From: Chitinophaga sedimenti
GTDB lineage: Bacteria; Bacteroidota; Bacteroidia; Chitinophagales; Chitinophagaceae
NCBI RefSeq assembly: GCF_023156195.1
Contig: NZ_JAKUKA010000001.1
Span: 4,898,001 to 4,962,000 of the forward strand
Direction: 5' to 3'
Length of the DNA: 64,000 bases
The notes under the pieces are model-generated. The model searched no databases. It saw only the letters and a list, made by a program, of their open reading frames with translations, and was not told the origin of the DNA. Below, in pieces: positions 19,909 to 29,642 of the stretch. Position numbers and translations under genes: made by a program. Position 1 is the stretch's first letter. Each line of letters starts with the position of its first letter.

Positions 19909-20148
19909 ATGAGAAACGGCATGATCAAATTATCTTCCCTATCGATCGGAAAAAGCGCGGTTATCCGGGAATTCGAAAAAGATGAAATTCACATCAAACT
20001 GATGGAAATGGGATGCGTCCCAGGTGAAACAGTGAAGATTGAAAAAGTGGCGCCGCTAGGTGATCCAATTTCTATCATCGTAGCCGGCTACAATTTATCG
20101 CTTCGCAGAACCGAAGCCGATTTTATCTGGGTAGAAGAACTTTCCTAA
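19909..20148 (+). CDS. feoA: FeoA-domain protein
   Basis: A 75-79 residue SH3-like FeoA domain: MIKLSSLSIGKSAVIREFEK, then KLMEMGCVPGETVKIEKVAP, then GDPISIIVAGYNLSLRRTEA. FeoA normally helps the ferrous iron transporter FeoB, but no feoB is next to it: the neighbours are ybeY and nadA, and a terminator follows at once. It may act on a distant FeoB or have another small regulatory role. Start ATG 19909 or 19921; the family start favours 19921. Confidence 0.85.
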   Translation: MRNGMIKLSSLSIGKSAVIREFEKDEIHIKLMEMGCVPGETVKIEKVAPLGDPISIIVAGYNLSLRRTEADFIWVEELS

Positions 20149-20177
20149 TAAACTGATTTATTTCGTCAAATCATATA

Positions 20178-20206
20178 AAAGCTGCTCTTCAACGAGCGGC
20201 TTTTTT
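20178..20206 (+). terminator. Terminator of feoA
   Basis: Stem AAAGCTGCTC with GAGCGGCTTT around a six-base loop, followed by T-run 20201-20206. Confidence 0.8.
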
Positions 20207-20352
20207 GTGATTTCCTATCCTAAAACAGCATAATAAATCCAACCAAAAGAATAATTATCACTTATTCTAAAACACCAAAAACGAAAAATATAATATATAA
20301 AATATTTATTAACAAATAAATATACATTCAGACAATACAGAACATAAAAATT

Positions 20353-20386
20353 AAAAAGGCCCGGTGCATTTAATCACCGGGCCTTT
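20353..20386 (-). terminator. Terminator of nadA
   Basis: A perfect 12-bp stem AAAGGCCCGGTG / CACCGGGCCTTT (20355-20366 with 20375-20386). On the minus strand it is followed by T. It lies 23 bases past the repaired nadA stop. Confidence 0.85.
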
Positions 20387-20408
20387 AATATTCTTTATGT
20401 AATTACAA

Positions 20409-21416
20409 TTACAAACCTGCTTTTGCGCTAATCTCCAACATCCGATCAATAGGTTTTTGGCCGCGAGACGTAAATTTTCCTCCATTACGATTTCTGGCTG
20501 CTCGTACTCCATACACAGGTACAATTTCTCCAGTGTGTTCAATTTCATATGCGGACAGTCATTACATGCGCAAGCGTTGTTCGGCGGTGCCGGGATAAAA
20601 GTTTTACCCGGGTTTTCTTTTTGCATCTGGTGAAGAATGCCCGTCTCCGTCACCACAATGTATTCCTGTGCTTCATCCCGCTGCGAATATTTCAGGATGC
20701 CTGTAGTAGATCCCACAAAATCAGCCACTTCCAATACTGCCGCCTCACACTCAGGATGCGCCAGGATTTTCGCCTTTGGATGACGCACTTTCAGTTTTAA
20801 AATTTTCTCAAGCGAAAAAATCTCGTGCACCATGCAGGCGCCATTCCACAACACCATATCGCGCCCCGTTTTCTTAATCAAATAAGACCCCAGGTTTCGA
20901 TCCGGCGCAAAAATGATCGGCTGATCCTTCGGAACGCTTTCGATGATTTTTTCGGCATTAGAGGAAGTACAAATGATATCGCTGAGGGCTTTGATACCTG
21001 CAGAACAGTTAATGTAGGATATCACCAGGTGATCGGGATACTTTTCGCGGAACTTGCGGAATAACTCCGGGGCGCACTATCGGCCAGCGAACAACCTGCT
21101 TTCAGATCCGGCAGCAACACCTTTTTCTGTGGACTTAAAATTTTCGCGGTCTCCGCCATGAAGTGAACACCGGCAAATACAATAATATCTGCATCCGTTT
21201 TAGCCGCCTGCTGACTCAGTCCCGGCTGTCGCCAATATAGTCCGCCACATCCACGGATATCCGGCTCCCCGGTAGTAGTGCGCGAGGATAATCGCATTCT
21301 TTTCTTTCTTCAATCGCTCGATCTCCGCAAACAGGTCCATGTTTACATCGACCGGTATATCTAAAAATCCCGATTTTTGCAAATTTTTTTTTCGCTTCCG
21401 TAATCTCCTTATTCAT
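20409..21416 (-). CDS. nadA: Quinolinate synthase NadA (several frameshifts)
   Basis: About 335 residues after repair. A [4Fe-4S] enzyme that condenses iminoaspartate with dihydroxyacetone phosphate in NAD synthesis. Recognisable in order: AIILAHYYR, DVADYIGDS, VHFMAETAKILSPQKKVLLP, the Cys motif GCSLADSC, FAPDRNLGSYL, HPECEA, and CNDCPHMKLNTLEKLY. The frame is broken at about five or six sites: near 21380 (A-run), 21268-21280, 21230, 21075, and T-run 20454-20458 (five, six needed; repair gives the end IDRMLEISAKAGL). This is the most damaged gene for its size in the window. The candidate origin lies directly upstream. Confidence 0.9.
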
Positions 21417-22101
21417 AATTATAGATCTAATTTTTTTTTTTAAAAGAGAAAATCCCACTACTACTAGGGAGGTGGATATGTGGAAACCGCATTTTTCTCC
21501 TTTTTACAAATAGTTGTTATTATCTTTTTGAGAACTATACACATGTAATTAACACAGCAGTTCCGCACCACTATTGAATTTCAGCTCCTTTATCCACACT
21601 GTGGAAATAATTGAGCGTGTATAACCCCTCTCGTGAGTTTCGGGTGGGAAAGTGTGGACAGTTGTTCGTTATTCACCGGCCTTTTTACCCAAACTATTCC
21701 CAGGTATAAAGACAAATTTAGTTTTCCCGGGAAAACGTGGGGTGTTTTCCCAGGATTTTCGTGCTTATACCATGTTTTTTAACACCTGATGTGGAAAAAT
21801 GGGGGTAGAAAACTGAAACCGTGCCGAGAAAAATAATTTCAGAAAAAGGTGGGTTATATCCACTTTTTCACAAAAATCTGTGGATTAACTGGCTTCGATT
21901 TTTAAAATGTGAATATCAACACAGCTGTTAAATTTTTGAAAAAAGGCCACCACATTGTATAAAAAGGAGATTATTAATTACTATTTTGTTCATCCTGTTG
22001 CCAGCAAAATGTGGATAACCTGTGAAAGAAGAGGTAAAACGGTCGTTTCCCGAATGCCTGAAACCCTTACCAGTATTGGTTTTAAGCCGATAAAAACCTA
22101 T
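21417..22101. other. oriC: Candidate replication origin (DnaA-box cluster)
   Basis: The intergenic space between divergent nadA and ppiD (0.75 kb) holds DnaA-box-like 9-mers. Two are perfect to TTATCCACA: 21590-21598 (+) and 22010-22018 (-). Five have one mismatch to TTATnCACA: 21669-21677, 21790-21798, 21864-21872, 21879-21887 and 21908-21916. Weaker ones are near 21479 and 21600; the last forms an inverted pair with the first perfect box. AT-rich stretches that could unwind are at 21420-21445 and 22110-22160. The parS-type sites lie 3 kb to the left. Origin function is inferred. Confidence 0.65.
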
Positions 22102-22133
22102 TTTGCAGTTACAGTAATTTTATTCTATTTTTG
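22102..22133 (+). promoter_or_regulatory. Bacteroidota-type promoter of ppiD
   Basis: TTTG (22102-22105), a 20-base spacer and TATTTTTG (22126-22133). The start codon is at 22164. Confidence 0.72.
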
Positions 22134-22163
22134 CTGTCCTTAAATTTTTATACCATATAATAT

Positions 22164-24278
22164 ATGTCAGTAATTCAGAAAATCCGGGATAAAGGCGCGA
22201 TCGTGATCATCGTCGTGATTTGCGTTGCTATCGTTTCGTTCCTGTTGCAGGATGCCTTTTTGGGAAAAGTTCTATGATCAGCCAGCAGACCGCCGTTGGT
22301 AAAGTAAACGGTGAAAGTCTTGAAGCCGCTGACTTCGAACGCCGCGTGTCCGATCAGGAAGCTATGATGAGTCAAAACATGCCTGGTAACACACTGGACG
22401 CGGAATCTAAGCAATACATCCGCGAGCAGGTTTGGAACTCCTTTATTAATGAACAGATTACTAAAGTAGAATACGCCAAACTGGGCATCGTAGTAACGGA
22501 AGCTGAACTGGCCGATCAGTATTATGGTAAACACCCTCACCCAATGGTGTTGCAGCAATTTGGTAATCCCCAAACCGGCGAATACAATCCGGAAGCGGTT
22601 CGTGCCATTCCTCAGCAAATCAGGCAAAGCGGTGCGCAGGGCGAAGAGCTGCGCAGGCAACTGATCAGGTTTGAACAAGGTTTGACCGAATCACTGCTCG
22701 ACGAAAAATATAAATCGCTGCTGAAGCAAGGCGTTTATTATCCTAAATGGTTAGCCGCCCAGCAGGAAACTGAAGGTAAAGAGCTTGCGAACATCTCTTA
22801 TGTAAATGTTCCCTACGCTACTGTTGCCGACAGCACCGTTAAAGTAAGTGCAAGTGAAATCAATGATTATATACAGAAGCACAAATCTGCTTTTGAAATG
22901 GAAGAAGGCCGCAACATCGAGTATATTACTTTTGATGCATTGCCTTCCGCCGCTGATTCCGCTGCTGCACTGGCTGAGCTGAACTCGCTGAAAGCAGAAC
23001 TGGATACTATGAAAATGTAGAGGCCTTCGTTAATAATAACTCTACTACTAAATATTTCGACTTCTTCATTCCCAACTCTGCCAGCAGACATCCTTATAAA
23101 GATTCTATCAAGAATCTGCCGGTAGGTACGGTGTATGGTCCCTACATCGATCAGAACACCATTGCTTATGCAAAAGTGATCGATCGTAAAGTAATGCCCG
23201 ATACGGTGAAGTTCCGTCACATCTTTATCGCGATTAAACAGGGTGAATCTGACAGCGCTGCGAAAGCTAAAGCTGACAGCCTTTCCGGCGCTATTGCAAA
23301 AGGTGCTGATTTCGCGCAGCTCGTAGCTACTTTCTCTGACGACCAGGAAAGCAAAGCGAAAAACGGCGAATACGAAATGACGCCGAACATGCAGTTTGTA
23401 CCGGAAATTAAAGACTTTGTTTTTGCAGAAGGCAGCAAAGCTGCTGGTACTAAAGTGCTGAAACTTCCTGTAGGTTACTCTGTACTCCAGGTAATGGAGC
23501 AGAAGAATTTGGTCCCGCTATGAAAGTTGCTTATCTGACCAAAACGGTAGATCCAAGTGCTGAAACAACAAACAAAGCTTACTCCGCGGCCGGAGAGTTT
23601 GCTGCGAAATATAAAGACAAGGCCGCTTTCGACAAAGCTGTTCAGGAAGCTGGTTTGACTAAGCGCATTGCCAACGACATTCGTTCAACCGACCTGATTG
23701 TTCGCGGCTTAGGTGAATCTCAGGAACTGGTGAAATGGGCTTACAAATCCAGCAAAGGTGCTGTGAGCGATGTAATTTCCCTGGACGACCGTTACCTTGT
23801 AGCTGCACTGACAGGCATCCGTACCGCGGGTGTTGCTACCGCGGCTGAAGCTGGTCCGCAGGTTGAACCCATCGTTCGCCAGATTAAAAAAGCGGGTATC
23901 ATTGCTGAGAAATTTAAAAATCCCGCAAACCTGCAGGCTGCTGCTGATGCAACCAAACAGCCGATCATGCAGGCAAAAGACATCACTTTCGTAAACGCTT
24001 ACATCCCAACCCTGGGCTTTGAGCCGCGGGTAGCAGGTGCTTCATTTGATAAGTCCCTGACCAGCAAAGTATCTGCACCGATCCACGGTCAGGCTGGTGT
24101 GTACGTGATTAAAGTGGACGGTTATGTTGCCAACCCGAACAACCAAACTGATTACGCAATGTTGAAAAATGCTTTTGAGCAGGGCTTCCGTGGTATCATT
24201 GATCAAACGTTATTCACCGTATTGAAAAAACAGGCGAATGTAACAGACGATCGTGGTAAAATTGCACTGTCTCGCTAG
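22164..24278 (+). CDS. ppiD: PpiD/SurA-type peptidylprolyl isomerase, membrane-anchored (three frameshifts)
   Basis: About 705 residues. A periplasmic folding helper held by one N-terminal helix (IRDKGAIVIIVVICVAIVSF). A SurA_N-like region follows (NGESLEAADFERRV; QYIREQVWNSFINEQ), then a parvulin domain (VKFRHIFIAIKQGESDS, FAQLVATFSDD, LPVGYSVLQVME) and a second C-terminal rotamase-like part. Breaks: T-run 22256-22260 (five, six needed, inside LQDAFFGKSSM), near 23014-23018 (MKNVEAFVNNN) and near 23510 (KNFGPAMKVAYL). ATG 22164 gives the expected MSVIQKIRDKG start. A strong terminator follows. Confidence 0.9.
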
Positions 24279-24304
24279 GTATATTAAATTACTGATATAC
24301 AAGG

Positions 24305-24336
24305 CCGGCTCCCGAACAGGGGGCCGGTTTTTTTTT
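24305..24336 (+). terminator. Terminator of ppiD
   Basis: A 9-bp GC-rich stem (24305-24313 with 24319-24327), then a run of nine T. Confidence 0.88.
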
Positions 24337-24391
24337 ATGGAGATAGGCGAAATCTGTTTTTTCGTAAATTTGTTTATCAGAAAGAAATACT

Positions 24392-24894
24392 ATGGAAGAG
24401 ATAGTTAATAAAGTAGCGCAGAGTGGCATCATCACAATTGACCTCGAAGACTTTTATCCCGAAGGAGAAATTGTGGTATTTGATCTGAAGGATTACCTGT
24501 TTATGGAACTGATCCTGAAAGAAAAGGATTTTCGTGCGGCGTTGCAGGGATTGGATTGGGAAGTTTACCGCGGTAAAAATGTAGCGATTACCTGTACGGC
24601 CGATGCTATTATTCCAGCATGGGCGTATATGTTGGTGATGACTTACCTGGAGCCGCTGGCGCGATATGCTGCATTCAGCGATGCGGAGTATTTACAACGC
24701 AGTCTCTATCTTCAAAAATTATCAGCAATTGATGTGAATGAATACCGGATAAACGTGTAGTGATAAAAGGTTGCGGCGACAAAACCGTTACCGAAGCGGC
24801 TTACGTGGAAATCACCAGGCTACTGCGGCCGGTGGCAAAGAGTATTATGTATGGTGAGCCTTGCTCTACTGTACCCGTGTATAAAAAGAAATAA
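24392..24894 (+). CDS. DUF2480 family protein (one frameshift)
   Basis: About 168 residues. Phrases SGIITIDLEDFYPEGEIVVF, ALQGLDWEVYRGKNVAITCT and DAIIPAWAYMLV fit DUF2480, a cytoplasmic family found mainly in Bacteroidota with no known function. The frame breaks near 24746-24750, where one base is missing; repair gives NEYRDKRVVIKGCGDKTVTE and ends at 24894 with VPVYKKK. GCGDKTV is a conserved part of the family, so the longer product is clearly correct. A TAAATTTG element at 24365-24372 may be its promoter. Confidence 0.85.
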
Positions 24895-24934
24895 AACTAT
24901 CGCGCATCAATAAAGGTGCGCGATGCTTATAAAT

Positions 24935-26031
24935 TTAAAACCACCCGCGCTTCCTGAAAAAGGCGATCATCCCCACTAACATTACGCCCATCACCCCTAA
25001 CGTAATAAAATAACCATTCTTCGTATGCAGCTCCGGAATGTTATCGAAATTCATTCCATAAATACCGGCAATTACCGTGAGTGGCGCCATCAGCGTGGTT
25101 ACCACGGCGAGCACCTTCATTACCTCGTTCATTTTAAGGCTGGTTTGTGTATGATATAATTCCAGCAGATTTGTTACCATATCGCGATAGTTTTCTGCAA
25201 GCTCCGTTGCCTGCACTATATGGTCGTACACATCCTTGAAATATTTCTCCGTTCTTTCCTGCAGCAATTCGTTATCACTTTTCAGCAGGCCGTTTATGAG
25301 TTCGCGCACCGGTGAAATGGCGCGTTTAAACAAAAGCATTTCTTTACGGAGATAGTTGATGCGCGCAAGCGTACGTTTGTTCGCCTGGTGCGGGATCACA
25401 TCTTCCATAATTTCGATACGCTCGCCCAGCTTGTCCATCACAATAAAATAATTGTCGACAATAATATCCAGCAGGGAATAGAAAAGATAGTCGGCTCCCA
25501 TGTTGCGCAGTTTGGAGCCCTGTATACGCAACCGCTCTCGGATTGGGTCAAACACATCGCGCGCCGGATCTTCCTGGAAAGAAATCACAAAGTTGGGGCC
25601 CATCACCAGGCTCACCTGTTCCTGTTCCACAATAGAAGATTCAGGTTTGAAAAATACCATTGGCAGCAGGCAAAACAGGCGGTTTTCTATTTCGTCCATT
25701 TTTGCGCGCTGACCTATACTTAAAATATCTTCCTCGAGTAGGTAGTGTATGCCGTACTCTTGGCAGATGTAATTCACTTCTTCCTTCCGGAGTCCGTCGA
25801 CATTAATCCATTTGATCTTTTGCTATGCCGGTAGGTGGTACATTCCTGCAAACTGGCCATCTGATCTTCCCGCAGTTCTTGCCCATCGTATTCGAACACG
25901 GTGATTTTTACCTGCTCGGGTACCGGTCGGGTAAGCACACTCGTTACCGGGTTAAAATTCATGATGCGGGGTTTTCGCGCCTTGAAAGGATTTAATACAT
26001 CGGGTAGTGGTAACATAGCACGTTTGAGCAT
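24935..26031 (-). CDS. corA: CorA-type magnesium/cobalt transporter (one frameshift)
   Basis: About 365 residues. An inner-membrane divalent cation channel with a long cytoplasmic N-terminal part and two C-terminal helices joined by the signature YGMNFDNIP. It ends with a basic tail (FFRKRGWF). The long helix with LRKEMLLFKRAISPVRELIN is typical. The frame breaks near 25775-25800, inside a basic stretch (HSK / DGLRKEEVNYICQEYGIHYL). ATG 26031 gives MLKRAMLPLPDVL. It is convergent with DUF2480 and divergent from the PhoX gene. Confidence 0.9.
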
Positions 26032-26174
26032 TGAACCAATTTTATCCTAAAAATAAGCATTACACCAATTCCGGGCCGCAATCACGTATCTCCATATTTG
26101 TCAATTATTTAAAGTTGGATTAACAGGCCGGTAACAAGCGGGCGGTAGCTTCATGTTACCAAAAACACTACGAC

Positions 26175-27647
26175 ATGACTCCATTATCTAAGCAATTGCT
26201 CCCGGTGATCGGCTTTGGCCTGTTCGCGGGAATCGCTTTTAGCGCGTGTAAAGATTCCGAAAAACCGACCCCGCCGGCTAACGCTGACATCGTACTCAAA
26301 AACCACTCTGCAACGCCTGCATTTGTGACGAAGAAAACTGGTTTTGAAAATCTGGAAGTGTACTCGCTCATCGGAAGCGACGATGTTTTGCCTGAAAGCA
26401 ACTCTTTTGTTTTTGGTGGATCGGCCGATGGTGCCGCACTGCTGAAGCAGAACGACAGGTACCTGATGCTTGTTAATCACGAGGACAATTTCGCTGTAAG
26501 CCGCATTACGCTGGACAAAACTTTTAAACCGGTAAAAGGAGAATATATCCTTAATTCCGATGGTGGACAGTGGCGCCTTTGTTCCGCAACACTCGCAATG
26601 CCCGCCGAACACGGCTTTGGTCCTATTTATCTCACCTGCGGCGAAAGCAGTGTTGAATCGTTTACTAATGGACTGGATCCGTTTGCCGGTACAACTGATG
26701 CGGGCGCCAAACACGAATTGCCCGCACTCGGCCACTGGAGCGCGGAAAACGCAGTACCCCTGCCGAAAAAAGCATACACCGGCAAAACCGTTATTCTTAT
26801 CGGCGACGATGACAGCGGCGTTTCCGGTGGACAGCTGGCCATGTACGTCGGAAATGGTGTAGGCGATCTGTCGAAAGGTTCGCTGTACATGTTGAAACGT
26901 AAAGACGGCAACCAGGTAGAAATGGATATGAAAGCCGGGCAGATGCATGATGTGGAATTCGTAAAAGTAGATGGTTATGAAACCAAGACCGGCGCCGAAA
27001 TCAACAACCAGGTAGATGTGCTGAAAGCGATCAAATTTGGTCGCGTGGAAGACATCGATTATCGCAAAGGCACTGCTGCTACTGGTCGCGACGTATACTT
27101 CAACGTAACGGGCCAGGATAAAAGTGGTGTAAATGCCGATGGTTCGCGTACGAAATATGGCCGTACGTATCATCTCACCATGGATGCAAATGATCCCCTG
27201 AAAGGAAAGCTGGAAGTGATTCTCGATGGCGACGATAAAACTGGTCCCGCGAAAGATTTCCAGAATGTGGACAATATTTGTGTAACCGAGAACTACGTAT
27301 ACATCCGGGGAAGATGCTAACACTTATGGTGATGAAACGCATGATGGATACATTTATCAGTACGACATCAAATCGAAAAACCTGAAAGTGGTTTTGAACT
27401 GGACCATCACCGCAATGCCACCGATGCCGCAAAATATGGCAGCGACCCTACTACGAAAAAAGGCAGCTGGGAATATGGGGCGCTGGTAGATGTAAGCGAT
27501 ATCACCGGTGTGCCCGATATGTTTACGCTGTGCGTACAACCGCACTCCTGGACTGGCGCTAAATACGCCGGTGTGGACGGCGGAAAAAAACGCCCGACAG
27601 AAAATCAGGCGAGCCAGATCCTCGTGATTAAAGGTTTGCCGAGATAA
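26175..27647 (+). CDS. PhoX/DUF839-type secreted protein (two frameshifts)
   Basis: About 490 residues. A lipoprotein-like start (LFAGIAFSACKDSEKPTPP, likely lipidated at the Cys) is followed by a beta-propeller of the PhoX/DUF839 type (LMLVNHEDNFAVSRITLDK; PIYLTCGE; NVDNICVTENYVYI). PhoX enzymes are calcium/iron alkaline phosphatases, but in Bacteroidota many DUF839 proteins are uncharacterised. Breaks near 27307-27311 (an extra G; repair gives IREDANTYGDETHDGYIYQY) and near 27400 (a missing base; VVLN-LDHHRNATDAAKYG). The end IKGLPR at 27647 is from the repaired frame. The peroxidase gene follows 92 bases on. Confidence 0.8.
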
Positions 27648-27678
27648 TATTTAGCCCCAGAAACATTCCGGTTAACCA

Positions 27679-27712
27679 ATCCCCTGCTCCATTTTAGGAG
27701 GGGGATTTTTTC
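27679..27712 (+). terminator. Probable terminator after the PhoX-type gene
   Basis: Stem ATCCCC with GGGGAT around an inner CTCC/GGAG stem (a two-base bulge), followed by TTTTTT. Confidence 0.65.
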
Positions 27713-27739
27713 CTTTTATGATGACTAAATTTTAATAAA

Positions 27740-29548
27740 ATGCGTGTAATCGTAATTGTTATGGTGCTTTATGCAGTCGGGATTGCCAGTATTACCGCAG
27801 GCAAACGTCCCGAAGGTATTTCCGCGCAGGGCAGGAGAGTAAAAACATGGTACCGGTTACAGATCGACGAATTGAAATCCGATGCAACCGCGCTGCTGAA
27901 GCGGATTTCTAACGGTGAAAACAGCCGGGACGTACAAACAGCCTTCGCAAATGCCCGCCGCAGTTACAAACGGCTCGAAACCCTGGCGGAGTATTTCACA
28001 CCCGTTACGGCAAAAGCATTGAACGGTCCCGCGCTGGATGAGGTAGATGCCAATGAACGCGACGTAGTGGAATTGCCTGAAGGTTTCCAGGTGATGGAAG
28101 CAATGATCTTTCCGCAGCTGAATGTGGCAGACACTGCGACTTTAAGAATGGAAGCCGCACGTATGGTATCGAACGTGAAGCGGCTGGAACGTACGGCTGA
28201 ACTGCTCGCGATCACCGATGTACAACTTTTCGACGCGCTTCGTCACGAACTGATTCGCATTACCGCATTAGGCATCAGCGGATTTGATTCGCCCATAGCC
28301 GCCGCCAGTGTGCCCGAAACAGTGGCAGCGCTCGAAGGTTGTAAGGCCATCTGGCAATTTTATAAGGAAGACATCGATGACGCGGATAAAAAGTTATCCG
28401 CCCAAATCCAACAACAGCTCGATAAAGCAATGGCTTCGCTGAGGGGCAGCTTTAACGAATTTGACCGCCTCACGTTTATCCGTGATCACATTAATCCGTT
28501 AAGTGAAAGTATTTTAGCCTGCCGCAAAGTGTTGGCGATTTCTGCACCGGCCGGCCCTTCCTTTTTGCAACCGGAGGCGGCGAATTTTTTTTTCGAAAAC
28601 GGCGTACAACGCGAGTGTATACGCTGCGAATCAAACCGAAAAAATACTGAAGCACAGGCCGAACTTGGCAAAAAGTTGTTTTACGATCCAGTACTGTCGT
28701 TCAATAGCCAACGTTCCTGCGCCAGTTGCCATAAACCAGGAATGGCTTTTACTGATGGCTTGCCAGTGGCGGCTTCGCTGAATGGCAGTGCGGTAATGCG
28801 CAATACGCCCACGTTATTGAATGCGGCTTTGCAGTCCAGCCAGTTTTATGATTTGCGCGTGGCCTATCTCGAAGACCAGGTAGCGGATGTTGTGAATAAT
28901 CCCGCGGAGATGCATGGCTCGCTGGAGCAGGCAGTGAAAAAGCTGCAGGGGGATGAGGCATATAGAAAGTTATTTAACCGGGCCTTCGGCGATATGGCGA
29001 ACATGCATAGTAAGCAGCTGAAAGTAGCCATAGCTGCATATATCCGGTCGCTTGTCGTGATGGACAGTCGCTTCGACCGCTACATGCGCGGCGAAGAGCA
29101 GACTTTGGCAGCCAGCGAAGTGCGCGGCTTTAATTTGTTTATGGGGAAAGCAAAATGCGGCACCTGTCACTTTGCACCGTTGTTTAACGGTAACGTACCA
29201 CCGAGGTATGAAAAAACAGAAGCTGAAGTATTGGGTGTACCAACATCGGCGGATTCGCACGAAGTGGACACAGATGAAGGCAAATTCAATTTATATAAAG
29301 TGGCGCTGCACCGCCATGCGTTTAAAACACCGACGCTGCGTAACATTGCGCTCACAGCGCCTTACATGCACAATGGTATTTACCGTACACTTGATGAAGT
29401 GATGGAGTTTTATAATAATGGCGGCGGTGCGGGCTTAGGCATCACGCTGGATAATCAGACCTTGCCAACGGATTCTCTGCATCTTACTAAAGAAGAGAAA
29501 GAAGATATTATTGCCTTCCTGGAAACATTGACAGACGAGCCAAAATAG
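27740..29548 (+). CDS. Di-heme cytochrome c peroxidase (MauG family) with N-terminal helical domain
   Basis: A 602-residue exported protein. The C-terminal half has two c-type haem sites, CASCH and CGTCH, and a CcpA/MauG frame (LGKKLFYDPVLSFNSQRSCA; RNTPTLLNAALQ; FKTPTLRNIALTAPYMHNG). Such enzymes reduce peroxide or oxidise a partner protein in the periplasm. The first ~290 residues are helical and contain EGFQVMEAMIFP, which resembles the G-x-H-x-x-E region of imelysin-type iron proteins, though the His is missing; this link is tentative. A third cysteine pair, ECIRC, lies just before the first haem. Intact. Confidence 0.85.
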   Translation: MRVIVIVMVLYAVGIASITAGKRPEGISAQGRRVKTWYRLQIDELKSDATALLKRISNGENSRDVQTAFANARRSYKRLETLAEYFTPVTAKALNGPALDEVDANERDVVELPEGFQVMEAMIFPQLNVADTATLRMEAARMVSNVKRLERTAELLAITDVQLFDALRHELIRITALGISGFDSPIAAASVPETVAALEGCKAIWQFYKEDIDDADKKLSAQIQQQLDKAMASLRGSFNEFDRLTFIRDHINPLSESILACRKVLAISAPAGPSFLQPEAANFFFENGVQRECIRCESNRKNTEAQAELGKKLFYDPVLSFNSQRSCASCHKPGMAFTDGLPVAASLNGSAVMRNTPTLLNAALQSSQFYDLRVAYLEDQVADVVNNPAEMHGSLEQAVKKLQGDEAYRKLFNRAFGDMANMHSKQLKVAIAAYIRSLVVMDSRFDRYMRGEEQTLAASEVRGFNLFMGKAKCGTCHFAPLFNGNVPPRYEKTEAEVLGVPTSADSHEVDTDEGKFNLYKVALHRHAFKTPTLRNIALTAPYMHNGIYRTLDEVMEFYNNGGGAGLGITLDNQTLPTDSLHLTKEEKEDIIAFLETLTDEPK

Positions 29549-29585
29549 AAACGGAAACCGCCGTGCCAATAGCGCCGGTGTTTTT

Positions 29586-29625
29586 AGATTGCGCATCCCG
29601 GCCATTAAGCCATGATGCGCAATCT
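29586..29625. terminator. Long hairpin between convergent genes
   Basis: A perfect 12-bp inverted repeat AGATTGCGCATC / GATGCGCAATCT around a 16-base loop. No T-run follows on either strand, so intrinsic termination is uncertain. Confidence 0.5.
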
Positions 29626-29642
29626 ATATAGATCATCAGCAG

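Noticed and set aside
21955..22143. Short open frame of 62 codons in the region before ppiD
   Set aside because: No ribosome-linked context, no protein-like pattern, and it overlaps a perfect DnaA box and the ppiD promoter. Treated as non-coding.
29586..29625. 12-bp inverted repeat as an insertion-sequence end
   Set aside because: No transposase, no second copy and no target duplication. Its place between convergent genes fits a transcript-end hairpin.
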